A DNA stretch of 64,000 nucleotides from Spongospora subterranea f. sp. subterranea (GCA_049724395.1 JAUGWO010000131.1:1-64000), one strand, 5' to 3'; positions 42,625-54,850 are shown, numbered from the stretch's first letter. The notes: generated by a model not told the origin, from the letters alone. Translations and numbers: made by a program.

Positions 42625-43888
42625 ATGGGTGCTTGCTTTTCTTCCGCTGTTAAACAGCTTAGAGACGACAATGCAGAAACCCCAAAAAAGCTTCGTCTGT
42701 TAATATTAGGTTGTCAACGAATGCTTTACATGGTTCGAAAAAAGCGACTAATCCTGCGACCTATCAGGTTCAGGTGAGAGCGGCAAGAGCACGATCTTGA
42801 AGCAAATGCGTCGTGGCCAGCAGGGAATCGAACTGACTCGCTCTGAGCAAGCTCAAACACAGGTCGCGCTGTGTCATGTAGGTCGATCATCGGAACAAAA
42901 TGTCGTTCATCAACCATACATATAGAATACTATCGATTGTTTGAAATCAATTGTTGGCGCTGCACAGCGTCTGGATCTCGAAGTTGACAGCGATTTCAAA
43001 GCCATGTTGACCGATACAACTGTCAATACCGAAGATGGCGATGATCCAGCCCTTCCGATGAAATTTGTGATGGCAGCGGAGCAATTTCTCCAATCCGATA
43101 CTTACTCAGTTATGATTGGAACGCATCGAAATTCATTCTGGATACTTGATGCTTATTCATACTATTTCAACAATATGGCACGATTTTCAATGCGGCCATA
43201 CGAAGCGACCGATGACGACTGGGTCCTTGCTCGGGTAAACGTGCCATATAGATATGAGCTGTTTCTTTTTACACCCTCGCTATTCATAGGTGAAAACGAC
43301 GGGAATAGTCAAGCATACCATGCAAATCTCTAATCCTCTTTCAAAGACGTCGAGCGACCGAACTGTGCAATTCGAAATAGTAGACGTAGCTGGACAACGA
43401 GGAGAGAGAAGAAAATGGTCTGAAAAAGACAATAATCAACGTGGAAACTAACGAATGTCGACAACAGGATGCATCATTTTGACGATGTTCAAGGAATCGT
43501 TTTCGTTGTTAACCTGGACGGTTATTCAACAAGACTTTACGAGGACGAGTCAGTTCTCCGCATGACTGACGAGCTCGCCTTATTCAAGATAATTACTTGC
43601 AACTCGGCGTTCAACAAGCATCCAATCGTCCTGATTTTGAACAAGAAAGATCTGTTCGAACAATCCTTACGGCACATCCCATTAAAAACATCATTTCCGG
43701 ACTATAACGGTCCAGAAGAGGACGTTGGAGAAGCGCTGTCTTTCGTATCGAAAAAGTTCAAAGCGGAGATGCCTGAGGCCGACCGGGAACGACTGGTGGT
43801 ATTTCAAATGTCAGCGAGGGTTCGCCGTGAAGTCAAATGTGCATTTGACGATATTTTTAAGCAAATGATAATGCGCAATTCTCGATAA
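42625..43888 (+). CDS. Heterotrimeric G-protein alpha subunit, divergent
   Basis: GTP-binding signalling switch acting at the plasma membrane under 7TM receptors. The N-terminus MGACFSSAVKQL carries the Gly2 myristoylation and Cys4 palmitoylation sites. Introns of about 46-58 nt separate the parts. P-loop: LGSGESGKSTILKQM. The helical domain includes SYYFNNMARFSMRPYEATDD. Switch I: VKTTGIVKHTM. Switch II: EIVDVAGQRGERRKWMHHF (usual DVGGQRSERKKW). G4: VLILNKKDLF. The G5 box, normally TCATDT, is MSARVR here, and the C-terminus stops at MIMRNSR, several residues short of the usual receptor-contact tail. Nucleotide binding looks feasible; receptor coupling may be altered. Stop TAA. Confidence 0.88.
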
Positions 43889-43972
43889 ATCAAATTAAAC
43901 AGCAGATATATGCTCAAAAGTTCAGAGAATCGACATTATTTTAGAGATCTAGCCATACGTGATTTACCTGGT

Positions 43973-44735
43973 TTAATCTTTGAAGTCAAAATCATTAGTG
44001 GAGGGCTTTTTGAACTGAACAAGCATCCCCTCGGCTACTTGATTCGCTTTACTCAAACCACACACGGTTGCAACTATTGCGAGGCCGAATTGTAAGCATG
44101 TGCCAGGGCTACGGCTTGTAATAACTTGCTTCGATATCACCACATCGTGATTATCACCGATTTCAGGAGCAACATACCCAGGAATCGTATCGGCAAATTT
44201 CGGATAGCATGTAGCCACTCGGCCGTCAAGCAGCCCATGACTCTGTAATGAACCAAATTCACACGAAAGTCGTTTGATTGCAGTATAATTAGAATATCAC
44301 CTGTAAAACAAGGCTCGGAGCCGCACATATTGCCGCAATCCATTTCCCTTCATACTGCTGCTGCTTCAGCATTGACAATAATTGAGGGGAGTCTCGTAAG
44401 TTTTCTGCTCCTTTCAATCCACCAGGGATTACGATGCAATCAAATTCCTTTTTTATCACGTTTCCAATAAGGTCATCAGCGACGATTTTGGTTTGTTGAG
44501 CGAGTGTGAGAGTAGAAGCATTAACAGAGGCGACGGTGACTTCAATATCAGCCCGCCGCAGCACATCCACGACTCCGACTAGCTCGATATCCTCAGAACC
44601 ATCGGCAGCGGCCACAAGCACGTGCTTCTTTACCATGTTCGTAAATAGCCTCTGGACAGCACAATCTGCGCACCGCGTCCTGAATATATGAGCTGCGGAT
44701 CTCGCTGGAACGGCGAACGCTGCGATCTTGAACAT
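43973..44735 (-). CDS. DJ-1/PARK7-family protein
   Basis: The N-terminal extension (MFKIAAFAVPARSAAHIFRT) looks like a mitochondrial presequence, then MVKKHVLVAAADGSEDIELV begins the conserved domain. IEVTVASVN, FDCIVIPGGLKGAENLRDS and the nucleophile elbow WIAAICAAPSLVLQ with the reactive Cys follow. A 58-nt intron (44243-44300) leads to SHGLLDGRVATCYP and KQVITSRSPGTCLQFGLAIV, ending NDFDFKD, TAA. Members protect against oxidative and glyoxal stress. The Glu that supports the Cys is present (GSEDIE). Length of about 230 residues is DJ-1 plus a targeting sequence. Confidence 0.93.
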
Positions 44736-45481
44736 GCAATGTGGTTATTAACACAACGAGATCTTAAAATAAATGATGAATATCCTATGAAACATGCATA
44801 ACCACATTCCCGGTATCGTAATGCAATACGTGACATTCACCGGTAACAGTACTGACTTTGCATATTCTGTCGAAAGGTTTCACTGATCTGCAGTACAGTA
44901 CGTAGATAATGATACATTGAAGGGGGTTTCATCCAGGATGGGATGCAGTATTTCGTATAGTGCATAGGGCCTTGTTCAAGTCTTGATCATTCTCCCTTGG
45001 CCCACAACCACAGGTCGATCTGTTTTTGGATCTGCAAAGCTGTACTTCAATGAATTTAGCACCCTCTTCGCAAGCCGGATGTTCTCTGCACACTTTAGCA
45101 GCAACGGTTCTCTGGAACGAAACGTTTTGGCCCATATGAGCGAGCTTTTTTACTGTGTGCTTGATGTCACATTGTACCGCTTCATTGATGAGCCCAGCAA
45201 TGTTCATGGAAATCATTGAACTCTGTTGTACACAAGCAACTTAGTCTCGACGAATTCGGAAAATCCATCATTCTTGATACGTTTGTCGCTGACTATGGGC
45301 GCACATCAAGTCATATTCTAACCGGCGAGAATCCCCTTCAACAGGCACGGATAGGCCTGGGATTACTTGATAGTGAATAGATTTTATCATGAGATTTGCA
45401 TATAGATGAAACCGATATTGAATTGAAAAACATGATAGATGAACATTTTCTAGATAGATATAGATTGCCCATCTTTACCCG
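44736..45481. other. Region with ambiguous small frames
   Basis: Minus 44929-45216 (MISMNIAGLINEAVQCDIKH, CREHPACEEGAKFIEVQLC) is Cys-rich and faintly like a small mitochondrial intermembrane-space protein. Plus 45235-45380 carries LDEFGKSIILDTFVADYG and ends LGLLDSE. I could not decide which strand is coding. A promoter for DJ-1 is expected at 44736-44900. Confidence 0.3.
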
Positions 45482-47342
45482 TTAGAGGACTTCGTAGATG
45501 AGTCGCTGCAATACACCGTCAATTTTGGAATTCCGAATTTGTTGCTCATGGAGGGCTTTTTCCGTCTGGGCCAGCTTTAGCTTTAGTTCAGAAATATTCT
45601 TAACTTCTTTAAGCCTCAGGTTCGTCGCAAATGCCATTTGTTTCGTAAATTCCTCGCCAAGACCTTGAATATCGGTTTTCCAGTCATTGAACCTGGGTCT
45701 CATATTATGGCTACATATATCGCTGTTGGGCCAAGCAATTCCTACCATCTTGTTTGAGTCTCAACTTTCTGTTGATTAATCGCAACTTTACAGCTCATTT
45801 CCGATAACTGTTTCGCCAAATCGTCATTCTGGACCTGTATTGAACCAGACTGGATAACCTCAGATGACATTGATAACATCCTCATGCACCGTGGTCTCTA
45901 CTCTACCTTAGACAGAAGCAATTGGTTTTTTTTCTCAACAACTTCAAAATTCTCTTGACATTTGTCTCTTTGTTTAGCTATTTCAACTAATGCCTGCTTC
46001 ATCGGTTGCAGCATCTCCAATCGTTTCTCATTATTGGCTTGCTGCGACTTCAGCCTCTCAATCTCTGCCAAAAGTGTGGAATTTCTATCGCGCTCTTTCC
46101 TAATTTCAGTTCTTTCAACTTCCAGATCGGCTCGTTGGAGATTCAACTCGTCGTTCAAGCGGGCAATTTCAGTTCGATTGTCTTCTATTTCTTGGAGCCT
46201 TGCCTCAATCTAAGTTGCATTCGTGTGTGTCAAATTAGCGACTAAGATCTTCAGCGACCAACCTCGAACTGCAGTTTTTTTATTGTTGCCTCAAACGATT
46301 TCGACTCGATAACTATTCGCGGCAACACCGACCCAATATCAGAATGTGATTCGGATTGCAGGAATAAAATTACCAGCGTGGCTTTGCTTAGACAAATTAC
46401 TGTGGAGAAGGCCTTGTACTTCACGAAGCTGAGAGCTGAACCCATTCAATTCCTCTGTTTTCCCGCTCAACCTCTCTTCCAAGGTCCGAACCTTAAGATA
46501 AGAAAATGTGGTTATAGCCGATACCCTGGCAATTATCCAAATAAATGGAAAATATACCTTCACCGTTAACCGAACATTGTCTCGTTTTAATGATAGCATT
46601 TCTATGCTTTGCGACTCTCCATGGGTTTCATCTTCTCCGCGACAATTCAGGTTAAGATCGTCCCTAACTTTGTGTAGCTGTTCCGCGCGTAGACGACGCG
46701 GCGCAATAGCCGGATCTGATTTTGAGCCTCTTCCATAGATTCTTTGTAATGACCAGCTCCAGTCCTACTTTTCAGTAACCGATTCGCTTCTGTCAACCGA
46801 TTCATAAGATCACGAATTTGTTGCTCTTGGCGAACAGATGATTGAGACCAATGAGTTTCCTTGTTTTTCCAAACGTTTTCCATCTCAGCAGTTTTAACAC
46901 GTAAACTCTCCAAAGCATCGGCTAAAGTCTGTCTTTGATCCTGCGATGATTGTCTTTCTGTGTCATGGTTTTGTATTTCTTTCAAGCACAATTCCTTTGC
47001 ATTGACCGCTTGATCATATTGCGTCAATAATGCTTTATATTTCTCTTTCGAGTCCTCCAGTTCTGACCTTAACGACGTCGACGTCGACTTTTCCATAGAC
47101 AATTGCTCTTGTAGTTGCGTGTTTTCACGAGAGACCTGGTCCATTACTGTCCTGAGCGACGCCAGGGTTTGCGATTGAGCCCGGCAGATTTCTGGCACGA
47201 AATCATTGCATTCCTTGCCAGAGGACGACCATTGCGGATGTTTACTGAGATGATTGAGGAGGTTCTGGCGGATGGATCCCCAATCATCAGCTTGTGCTAA
47301 TGGAGCCTTGTTGGACCCATCACTATTACTCATGCAGTTCAA
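45482..47342 (-). CDS. Long coiled-coil protein
   Basis: Starts MNCMSNSDGSNKAPLAQADD. Five to six exons encode almost continuous heptad-rich helix: LRTVMDQVSRENTQLQEQLS, RSELEDSKEKYKALLTQYDQ, RVKTAEMENVWKNKETHWSQ, LEVERTEIRKERDRNSTLLA, KNQLLLSKVE and LKLAQTEKALHEQQIRNSKI, ending LQRLIYEVL, TAA. Short introns fall near 46650-46600, 46520-46470, 46410-46260, 46220-46160, 45900 and 45740. There is no membrane anchor and no recognised terminal domain. A tether, centrosomal or synaptonemal-type role is possible, but sequence alone does not tell. Confidence 0.7.
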
Positions 47343-47519
47343 GCTCGGACACGATTATGACCTTGGTTAGCGTCAAGAGATGCAGTCCACGCCCATACAC
47401 ACGTTGCCCCATATCACGTCACAACAGATTCACAGAGCCATAACGGAAGCGCGCGCGTATATTCGTCTAACCTATCCGACAGCGTCGCGACGAGTCAATA
47501 TAATAGGGAGTGTCGTTCA

Positions 47520-47990
47520 TTATCCAATAATCCACCAATACTTTGTCAGCATTTTCCAGCTGTCAGGAAAAGCCAGAAACCGTATGAAAGTGTTACTCGA
47601 AGACCTGTGCTGACTTGGAGTAAACACTCCGATTAGATTCTTGCTGGCCTCTTCTATCGACAGAACGGCATTCAACATTCGATAAAGTTTTGGTGGGCCC
47701 GTTGATAGCTTCAATCGAGCTGAACCGATCATTTCCTGATTGTCGAATATGAAAATTTGGCCCTTTGAACGACGCTCGCTTGACGGGGTTTCCGCTTGTT
47801 CGCCTCAGAATTTATTGACCATTTTGATATTACCAACTACACTACCAAGCCTTGACTGGGTGGCATCAATCTCACGAATTTTGAATACAGTTAAATACCT
47901 GCAGCTTGTGTTTGTGTGGCGCTCAACAGAGATTGTCTGGAAGCGGATTTTTACCGATCATAAACGTGTGTTGACATTAAATAACTGATG
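47520..47990 (-). CDS. Unknown protein, partial model
   Basis: The upstream part reads FKIREIDATQSRLGSVVGNI and then SSERRSKGQIFIFDNQEMIG, SARLKLSTGPPKLYRMLNAV and LSIEEASKNLIGVF. One in-frame TGA near 47810 separates the two halves and is not explained by a good intron. No family was recognised. Confidence 0.35.
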
Positions 47991-48140
47991 ACTGCATATA
48001 TATATATATTAAAAGAATGACTTAATCGGACTGCATGATAATATCATGAATGGTTTGCTTCCAGACGGCCTTCAATCTGAAGTGGCATGATAAAGATCAT
48101 GTTGCACATTATAATCGCCAGCAATTTCACTTGAGCAAGT

Positions 48141-49310
48141 TTATCCAATCAAACCTTGAACTTCGTCGTGAATAGGTTCATTTGCAGAATCAAATCCTTG
48201 CGGGGATAGCGATTTAAATGAAGGATGAATTGATGGACCTGCCATAACACAGCACCACTCTAATGTCTGAACTAGTGTAGGCCTGTCTTCTGGTATAGGG
48301 TTAGTCATGGCGAATACCATATTAGACACGCTTGGCCACTGTTCACTCCAAGGCATCGAAGTATCCCGGGATCTGACGCCAGAAAAAAGCAATGCACGGG
48401 CCATGCCGGTCGAAAAAACATCAAACAACTCCATCAGGCAGAGGCCGAGGGAAAACACGTCCGTCTTAGATGAGCATTGAGATTTGCCCCACTCGCATTC
48501 TGGTGCAGCATATGAGCCGGTACCCAGATACTTGCCATCGTCACTAGGAGCATCGCCCTCTGTATAACTCGACCCAAAATCTCCAAACTTGAACAAAGCG
48601 CCGTTCCGGAAGCAGTTTTCAGGCTTAACGTCTAGATGCAGCACCCCATGTTGGTGCATGTGGAGTAATCCATTAATCAACTGAAACAGCACGTTAAGTG
48701 ATGAAAGGGCGTCGACAGCCTTGCGGTCTTTCAACCATGATCGAAGATTATCCTGACAGAGCTCCATCTGAATGTACAGTATCTGGGTGACCTCAGTGAA
48801 CTCAGTCGGTGTTGAAGTGTTAGATACGGTAAGGTCTTCTGACAGATATTCGCTCATGTTTTCATTTAGCATATGACAAAATTTTGGTGAAACAGCTTCC
48901 TTCCAACATGAGAAATAACGAATAATATTTTCGTGTGGTGGAAGCTTCGCCATTGCCCTGATCTCGCCAAATACGTTTTGCGTTCTTTCATCGAAGGGTA
49001 CGCATTTCACCTGGAAAGCATTAATCAGAGGTGCCCCAACCATTGGTAATTTTCATACCGCATAAAGCTGAAGGTCAAGTCGATTAACAGCCGAGCAAAC
49101 TATTCCGAACGACCCACGGCCCAGAATATCAACAAAAGAGAAATCTTTGCAAAAACGCGAATCGTGACCTTGAGCAGTAGTTGTTTTCAATTGTGGCAAG
49201 GCAGTTGGGGCCGATCCGTCCAAAACAACCCCGTTGGACGTCGGGATGAGCCCGAATCGATTACGAGCTCCAACAATGCAAAGCCGCGATAAGGTCGAAC
49301 GCGATATCAT
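48141..49310 (-). CDS. Protein kinase, eIF2-alpha-kinase-like (PEK/GCN2 group)
   Basis: Two exons, 48-nt intron at 49011-49058. N-lobe: FSFVDILGRGSFGIVCSA, LQLYAV-KCVPFDE (ATP lysine), FGEIRAMAKLPPHENIIRYF. An insert of about 40 residues rich in Ser/Thr/Glu precedes ILYIQMELCQDNLRSWL, the strand typical of eIF2-alpha kinases. Catalytic loop: HLDVKPENCF, with Leu in place of the Arg of HRD. Then KFGDFGSS and GTGSYAAPE. LGLCLMELFDVFSTGMARAL matches the 'ElfxxFSTxMER' of PERK/HRI/GCN2. No HisRS-like or signal domain is seen. The HLDVKP form is found in Wee1/Myt1 kinases, so a Wee1-group origin is the main alternative. The frame is open to 49454; the start at 49310 is a choice. Confidence 0.78.
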
Positions 49311-49459
49311 TAGACCTGGGCGAGCGAATAGAAACGCGAAAAACAGGAAACAATTGTCGGTATGGTGTGATTGGTGTCTTAAAAGGGGGTCACTCCAACT
49401 CAACCTGACACAGTTATGACACCGACGGAGAAACTCATCTCCGCAGCAATGCACTTTGC

Positions 49460-50340
49460 AGTCAGCTCATCATGTGCAATATGATCCACCCGCCCACGTG
49501 TGATGTGCTCTAACAGCTCGCCAGCCACCACTGTACACCTGTGTGTTGCTCAGACTGGGAGTGTATTTTGACGAGTGTAGCGCCGCGTCAATGTTGATTG
49601 TTGAATTCGTGATGATGTTGGAATAGGAATTTGAGGGCTCCCTCTGTCTCTCACCAACTGTATAGTGATGGAACTGGTCTCGGGTGTTGCTTTATTAAGG
49701 CCCCAACATGCAACTCAAAGAAGCGAAACGCACGCGATCTAATTGGTCTCTGGAGTTCAGAGGAGCGTTGCTCCAGCTTCGCTATTTCGCAGTTTAGAGG
49801 ATTAGTTCATCCAATACTTGTCAACAAACACACAAGAGAAAGGGTGCTGGGAATGGCTAATTGCTCTCCTTGATACTCGTGTCCAATACCGATCCCTTTC
49901 GTGTCGAAGAGGAGAAGACACACTACTATATCCTCCTTTGGTAAACGGTATTACCGTATTAGAACACTTGTATGTGTACAGATCACTCACATTCCCCTTC
50001 ATACGTGCTGAACCTGGCACAACCTGGCATCAACTTGAACGACTCATTGCTATTGCTGATAACTGACAGAAGTTCGACGACGCAATGAGTGTAATGATAC
50101 CTCGCTTTTACCCTTCTGTTCCACAAAATTTTTTGTCGTCTCTAAGCTCGATTGCTATTAAAATTATCAAAAAAAGGCGACGCAACTGCGGGCTGCCGGC
50201 TTGAACCCCCTGACGGCTATCATGTGCAGTACCACTGATGGCAAAAAGGAGGCAGATAATGAGTGAAATACTTGTTCATGGCAGACACCGACCGCTTTGA
50301 CAATTGATGAAAATTATTTTGAGAAAGTTTATCAACTGAA
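49460..50340. other. Intergenic region
   Basis: Lies upstream of the kinase gene and downstream of DBP10. Only short conflicting frames are seen. GTGTAG/CACACACAAG words and a run of A (50166-50175) are present; no RNA gene was recognised. Confidence 0.45.
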
Positions 50341-50343
50341 CCG

Positions 50344-53300
50344 CTATCGTCTATGTTTGCCCTGGCTTTTTTTGTTTCCTTTTTTGTTGCCAGTGGGCTT
50401 TTTCGAAGATGAGTTGCGTTGAGCGATTTTGGCCTTCTTCGCCCTTTCTTTCCCGATCTGCTCTGCGCTTTTCAGCTCATCCCTGGCCCTTTTATTGCCA
50501 CCTGTGAGTTTGGGTATAGACGGCGTCGAAGAGGCATTGGAGCTCCGGTTGGCGAATCGTCCGCCCGCAGAGTTGATCAGTCCAGACATTGATTGACCAT
50601 GAGATTGTTCTGTAGATCCCACCTAAAACAACACAATCTCTTTAGAATAAAATCTTGTGAATGAATTCGGATACTTTAACCTGAGGAATTGACTTTTTGC
50701 TTTTCGAGCACCACTTCTCATAGACGTCGCTGGGTTTAACATTTTTGCCAACGATCTTGGCACCAGCTTCATTGCGAGCGTCCCGTTGTTGATCAAGCGC
50801 GCTACCAAGGCGAACGAACTTCTTCTTCTTCTGGTCCCATCGACGAATCGTCTTCAATTTGTTCATGGTCTCGGCATCATCACCGTTCACATCCATCATG
50901 AGGTCAGTGATTCTGGCAGGTTTTCCAATCGATGATTCCGCTCCTAACGCTGGGTGCTCGTTCGATGTACCCGCTGATATGAAATTCGATTCATCTCTGA
51001 ACCCGGAATTAGCACCGACTCGACGCTATACGCGATCGTACCTGAAACTTTTAGTGAATTCAGGATCGACATTCTCCCGAGCCTGCCGATGCAGATCAAC
51101 TTGTGCCCCATGAACCTGGCGCATTTCTTTCATAACCGCATCCTGTTTTCCGATTTCGAACACAGTCCCTTCTGTGAAAAACACGATGAGCGACCGGAAA
51201 CACATTAGGTGTTCGGCTACGAACTCGCTTTGTATCCCCTGATTCCAGCTAGAAGATTCTGATATTGGTCTTGCTCCGACGACTTCTCGTCTCGGTAGAT
51301 AGTGTGGAGGAGCAGCGTGCGCAAACAGTACGCCGGCTCTTTCGCAGAACGAACCGATGAAGGAGAAGCACCTGACCGAGTTTTACCTGAAACCGACACA
51401 GAGAATGAAAAAACGTCACACGCGAACGTTTGCGACATACAATACAATTTATAAGCGCGTTCGCAAACACGTTCCATAGAGATTAGGTCATTGGTGTGGC
51501 TGATTTGACGTTTGCAGTTCTCGGTTTGCTGGTCGACAGGGCCGGAGGGCATGGATCCGAATTGTAGGCGGGTATCAGATTCGGATTGGGAGCTGTCATC
51601 TGTGTTGGGTGTGGTTCCGGTATGAGCTGTTGAAGGGAAGCCCATTCCAAGGTATAAGCAGAGATCCAGCATATACGGGCATTCAGCCTGAAAACCGATT
51701 TTGTTAAAATCGACAGGAACGGGAGAGAACGGATCAAAATGTTGATAGAACGTGACGTACAGGTTCAACCAAGGAATAGGCTGATCCCGACCGACCAGCG
51801 CGGGCAACACGTCCAACTCTGTGGATGAACAGTTTTGGAGAGCTGGGGAAGTGGAAGTTGACCACGTTATCAAGAAGAGGTAAATCTAGACCGCGAGCTG
51901 CGACGTCCGTCACGACCAATATTCTCGCACGGCCAGCGCGAAACTTTCCCAGGTTGATCTTTCTTGCCGAGGCGTCCATGGCACCTATCTCGTTCAAAAA
52001 TTGGGTTCTGTTCGGAGCCTTGGTTGAGTGCGGTGGCGACGCTACCGTAGATTAGTGTTGATGAGAATCCGTTATCGGTCAACATTCGGTGAAGAAACTC
52101 GACATGATGGCGTGTACAAGCAAACACCAAGGTTTGATGTTGACGATCAATAGTATTCTGCATCAAATGCATGAATCCTCCAAGTTTCTGATCGGGGCGA
52201 ATTGCGAGGAAGTAGTTCTGGAGAGAGGGTGATATTTTCGCCTCAGTATCGAGTCGAATAATCTGGCACATGCCGACTCAGCAAATGGAAAAGGAGGGAA
52301 CTGAGAGCAGAGGAGATTACCTGTGGGGTATTTAGACCCGCTTGGGTAAAGTCGGCCAATACACGAGGCATGGTTGCCGAAAACAACAGAGTCTGTCGTG
52401 TATCTGACATTAGGTCCAGGATCTGACGCAATTGAGACGCGAAACCCTATCCAACAGCGAATCAGATTTTGACATCGATTCGAATGCGGATAGCGGAGAG
52501 ACCATTTCGAATAAACGATCGGCTTCGTCGAAAACGGCGAATTCAACAGCCTTTAAACTGATTCCCGCTGTCTGTAAGCAGTTTAGTCGATATTATTCCT
52601 CGAACCGATTGAATACCTTGGCGACATGGCACAATCGTCCCGGTGTTGCAATGATGAGATCAGGATTACAGGACAACGCCTCGAACTGTTCCTCCATCGA
52701 GTCACCACCAAGCAGCAAACAATGCCGCAAATCAGTGAATTTGCCAAGGTCCCGGGTATATTTTGACGTTTGCAGCGCCAGCTCTCTGAACGACATTACA
52801 TCGAAATTAATGTGAGATGATGGCAGAAACAGTCCCAATAAACCTGGTTGGCGATAGAATGACGGCTCTTGCTCCAACTACAGTGGCATGTTCTTTGAGT
52901 TTCTCCATGATCGGGATCAGGAACGATGCCGTTTTCCCACTTCCGGTCCTGGCCATGGCCACGAGATCGCGCCCAGTTAATATCGCTGGGATGCACTTCC
53001 TCTGAATTGGGGTCGGTACCCGATACCCTGGGCACCCATCATTCAACAGATATGATCGTGGTCAACTAGCGATTCCATTCCAACAGACCGCGCTTCATAA
53101 TCGATCGAAATATCGGTCCAGAAAGGCCCATACTCTGGAAACCAGATTTACCCGCCTTTCCAGACTTATTAGCCCGCTTACCCGCATGACTATTCGACTC
53201 ATTTATATCATTATCGCTGCCAGATTCAAACCCCATTATCCCCAATATCCGTCAATTGCCACTTTCGCTGGATTCCCCCCAACGACTTTTCAGAACTATC

Positions 53301-53447
53301 TGCCACGGACTGCGCCACGGACAATGACAGTTGGGCGGCATTTTCCCCTGGTGTAGACGGCAATAATGCATCTTTTGAAATTGAGCGTGTCACGTTCCGG
53401 CGCGCCCGCTTTGGATGGCTCGTTTGGGGCGAATATTGCTCATCCAA
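50344..53447 (-). CDS. DBP10: DEAD-box RNA helicase DBP10/DDX54
   Basis: Nucleolar ATP-dependent helicase for 60S ribosome assembly. N-terminal basic tail from [18 protein letters not shown], then [19 protein letters not shown] joined over a 64-nt intron to [16 protein letters not shown] (Q motif). Motif I ARTGSGKT; Ia [27 protein letters not shown]; Ib [18 protein letters not shown]; intron of 56 nt; [42 protein letters not shown]; intron of 60 nt; [50 protein letters not shown]10-specific parts follow: [15 protein letters not shown], and near the C-terminus [15 protein letters not shown] and a Lys-rich end (SQGKHRR). Some downstream exons (51217-51700) are only roughly placed. Stop TAA near 50344. 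Confidence 0.93.
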
Positions 53448-53601
53448 TTGATCATTCGATTATGGAATTAATGGCGGGGGTTGGGCGTTGATAAGTCTTA
53501 TCACACACGTAATGAATGCCGAACTCATGAGTAGTGCTCGATAACGAAGTACTGGTTTGGCAGTGGTTCAGTGATGTTTGACATGTTGTGTGGACGAAGG
53601 C

Positions 53602-54022
53602 CTATGTTTGGTGTTCTATTTCGCATCCTTGTATGATGGTGAGAACAGTGTCGCTGACTCGATGCTGGATAGCAGCGCGTGCCTTGCGATCGTCGCGAAT
53701 GTGGTCGTTGATGCTCGAGGCTTCCGTGTCTGCATTAAAGTTTTGAGGTGGATCCCCGTCACTCTCATCTAGATCCTTCTCACGATCGTTACCGACACGA
53801 CAACATATATGATTCGCGTTGCGGCTTCAGAAAAGCGCTAAAAAAACACATCACGTACTGGAGTCCCTCCCTGTCGCCATGCATGTAGTAGAACATGGCA
53901 CCAATCAATTGCAGAGCCAAATCACAGCAGGAAAGTTGACTAGGTTCGAGAGGAGAATCGGGCATCTTGACCTGGTGTATGACACCTAGAACCGTTCGTC
54001 TCATGTTTGACTCTGAACTCAT
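53602..54022 (-). CDS. Small unknown protein, two exons
   Basis: Exon 1: MSSESNMRRTVLGVIHQVKM, PLEPSQLSCCDLALQLIGAM, FYYMHGDREGLQY. An intron of about 75 nt (GTGATG or GTACGT donor, AG acceptor near 53780) leads to DLDESDGDPPQNFNADTEAS and INDHIRDDRKARAAIQHRVS, ending GCEIEHQT, TAG. It is about 115 residues with an acidic middle. Divergent orientation from the repeats at 54.4 kb. No family was recognised. Confidence 0.45.
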
Positions 54023-54428
54023 CCTTGCCCCGTTGGCCAACGGCGCTACTGTTGCGCCATTACTCCAATGCGTGTCCTAAACTTGTTGGGATTACTGCTT
54101 CTGGCGACCAGACCGACTCGATCTGTGACAACCGAGTCTGGTCATCGTTGGGGCCAACCGCTTGGCTCAGGTCAGGCCAATGCCGCCACAGCCATCGCCT
54201 CCTCGACTTTCTCAGTATGGACGGCGGAATTTCGCTCCAAAGAATTGCCAAATACTGAGATCATTGGTCCTTGCAGGACACCATGTCGCCGTTGCAGGCG
54301 TGGGCAATGCTCCATGACAAGGCCCGAGGTTCACACTATCCAGTATTCGAATATTCGACATTTGAGTCAATTTTGCTGCAAGACAATTCCTTTTTGGAGG
54401 TTTGATTTTTCTAATATCAATCGTGTCG

Positions 54429-54850
54429 ACCAGTTCGGTGAATGTTCTTCGATGAATGTAGTCGTTCAGTTCAACTTCATATAGAGATTCGGATTGTTAA
54501 GTGCGTTTTTAGGAATGTCACTCGAGCCCGTGTTCGAAAATTGACGCGTCCCATATCAGTATTGATCCTCAACAGTTGAGCCAAGATCGCGAGAACCTCG
54601 ATTGCCTTATCGATCCAAATCGAATTCCTATTGAGTCTGCAATTTTTCCGTCAAAAGACTTTCTCGAGAATCTCGTGCCCTTAAACAAAAATGCCCACCA
54701 GTTCGGTGACAGTTCTTCCAAAAACTTAGCCGTTCAGTCCATGTCCAAATTGTGTTTGAGTTTGCTAAGTTCGTCTTAGGATTGGAACCCGAGCACGAGT
54801 TCAAACCGTGATGCAACCCGTATCAGTATTGATCGTCAACAGTCAATTGA
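54429..54850. repeat. Two diverged tandem units, period about 268 nt
   Basis: CCAGTTCGGTGA...GTTCTTC at 54429 recurs at 54698, and CCCATATCAGTATTGATCCTCAACAG at about 54550 recurs as a close copy at about 54818. The plus-strand translation gives SIDPQQLSQDRENLDCLID and SIDRQQSIESVEGKTFDCRI in matching positions, so the repeat is probably part of the coding region leading into the module protein at 55021-56346. Confidence 0.65.

Noticed and set aside
44983-45219. Plus-strand 78-residue frame with FNEFSTLFASRMFSAHFSSN
   Set aside because: It overlaps an equally long minus-strand frame and has no conserved motif; the strand cannot be decided, so no gene is called.
50160-50250. Possible tRNA on the minus strand near GGTTCAAGCC with a downstream T run
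   Set aside because: The T stem does not pair and there is no A box or acceptor stem.
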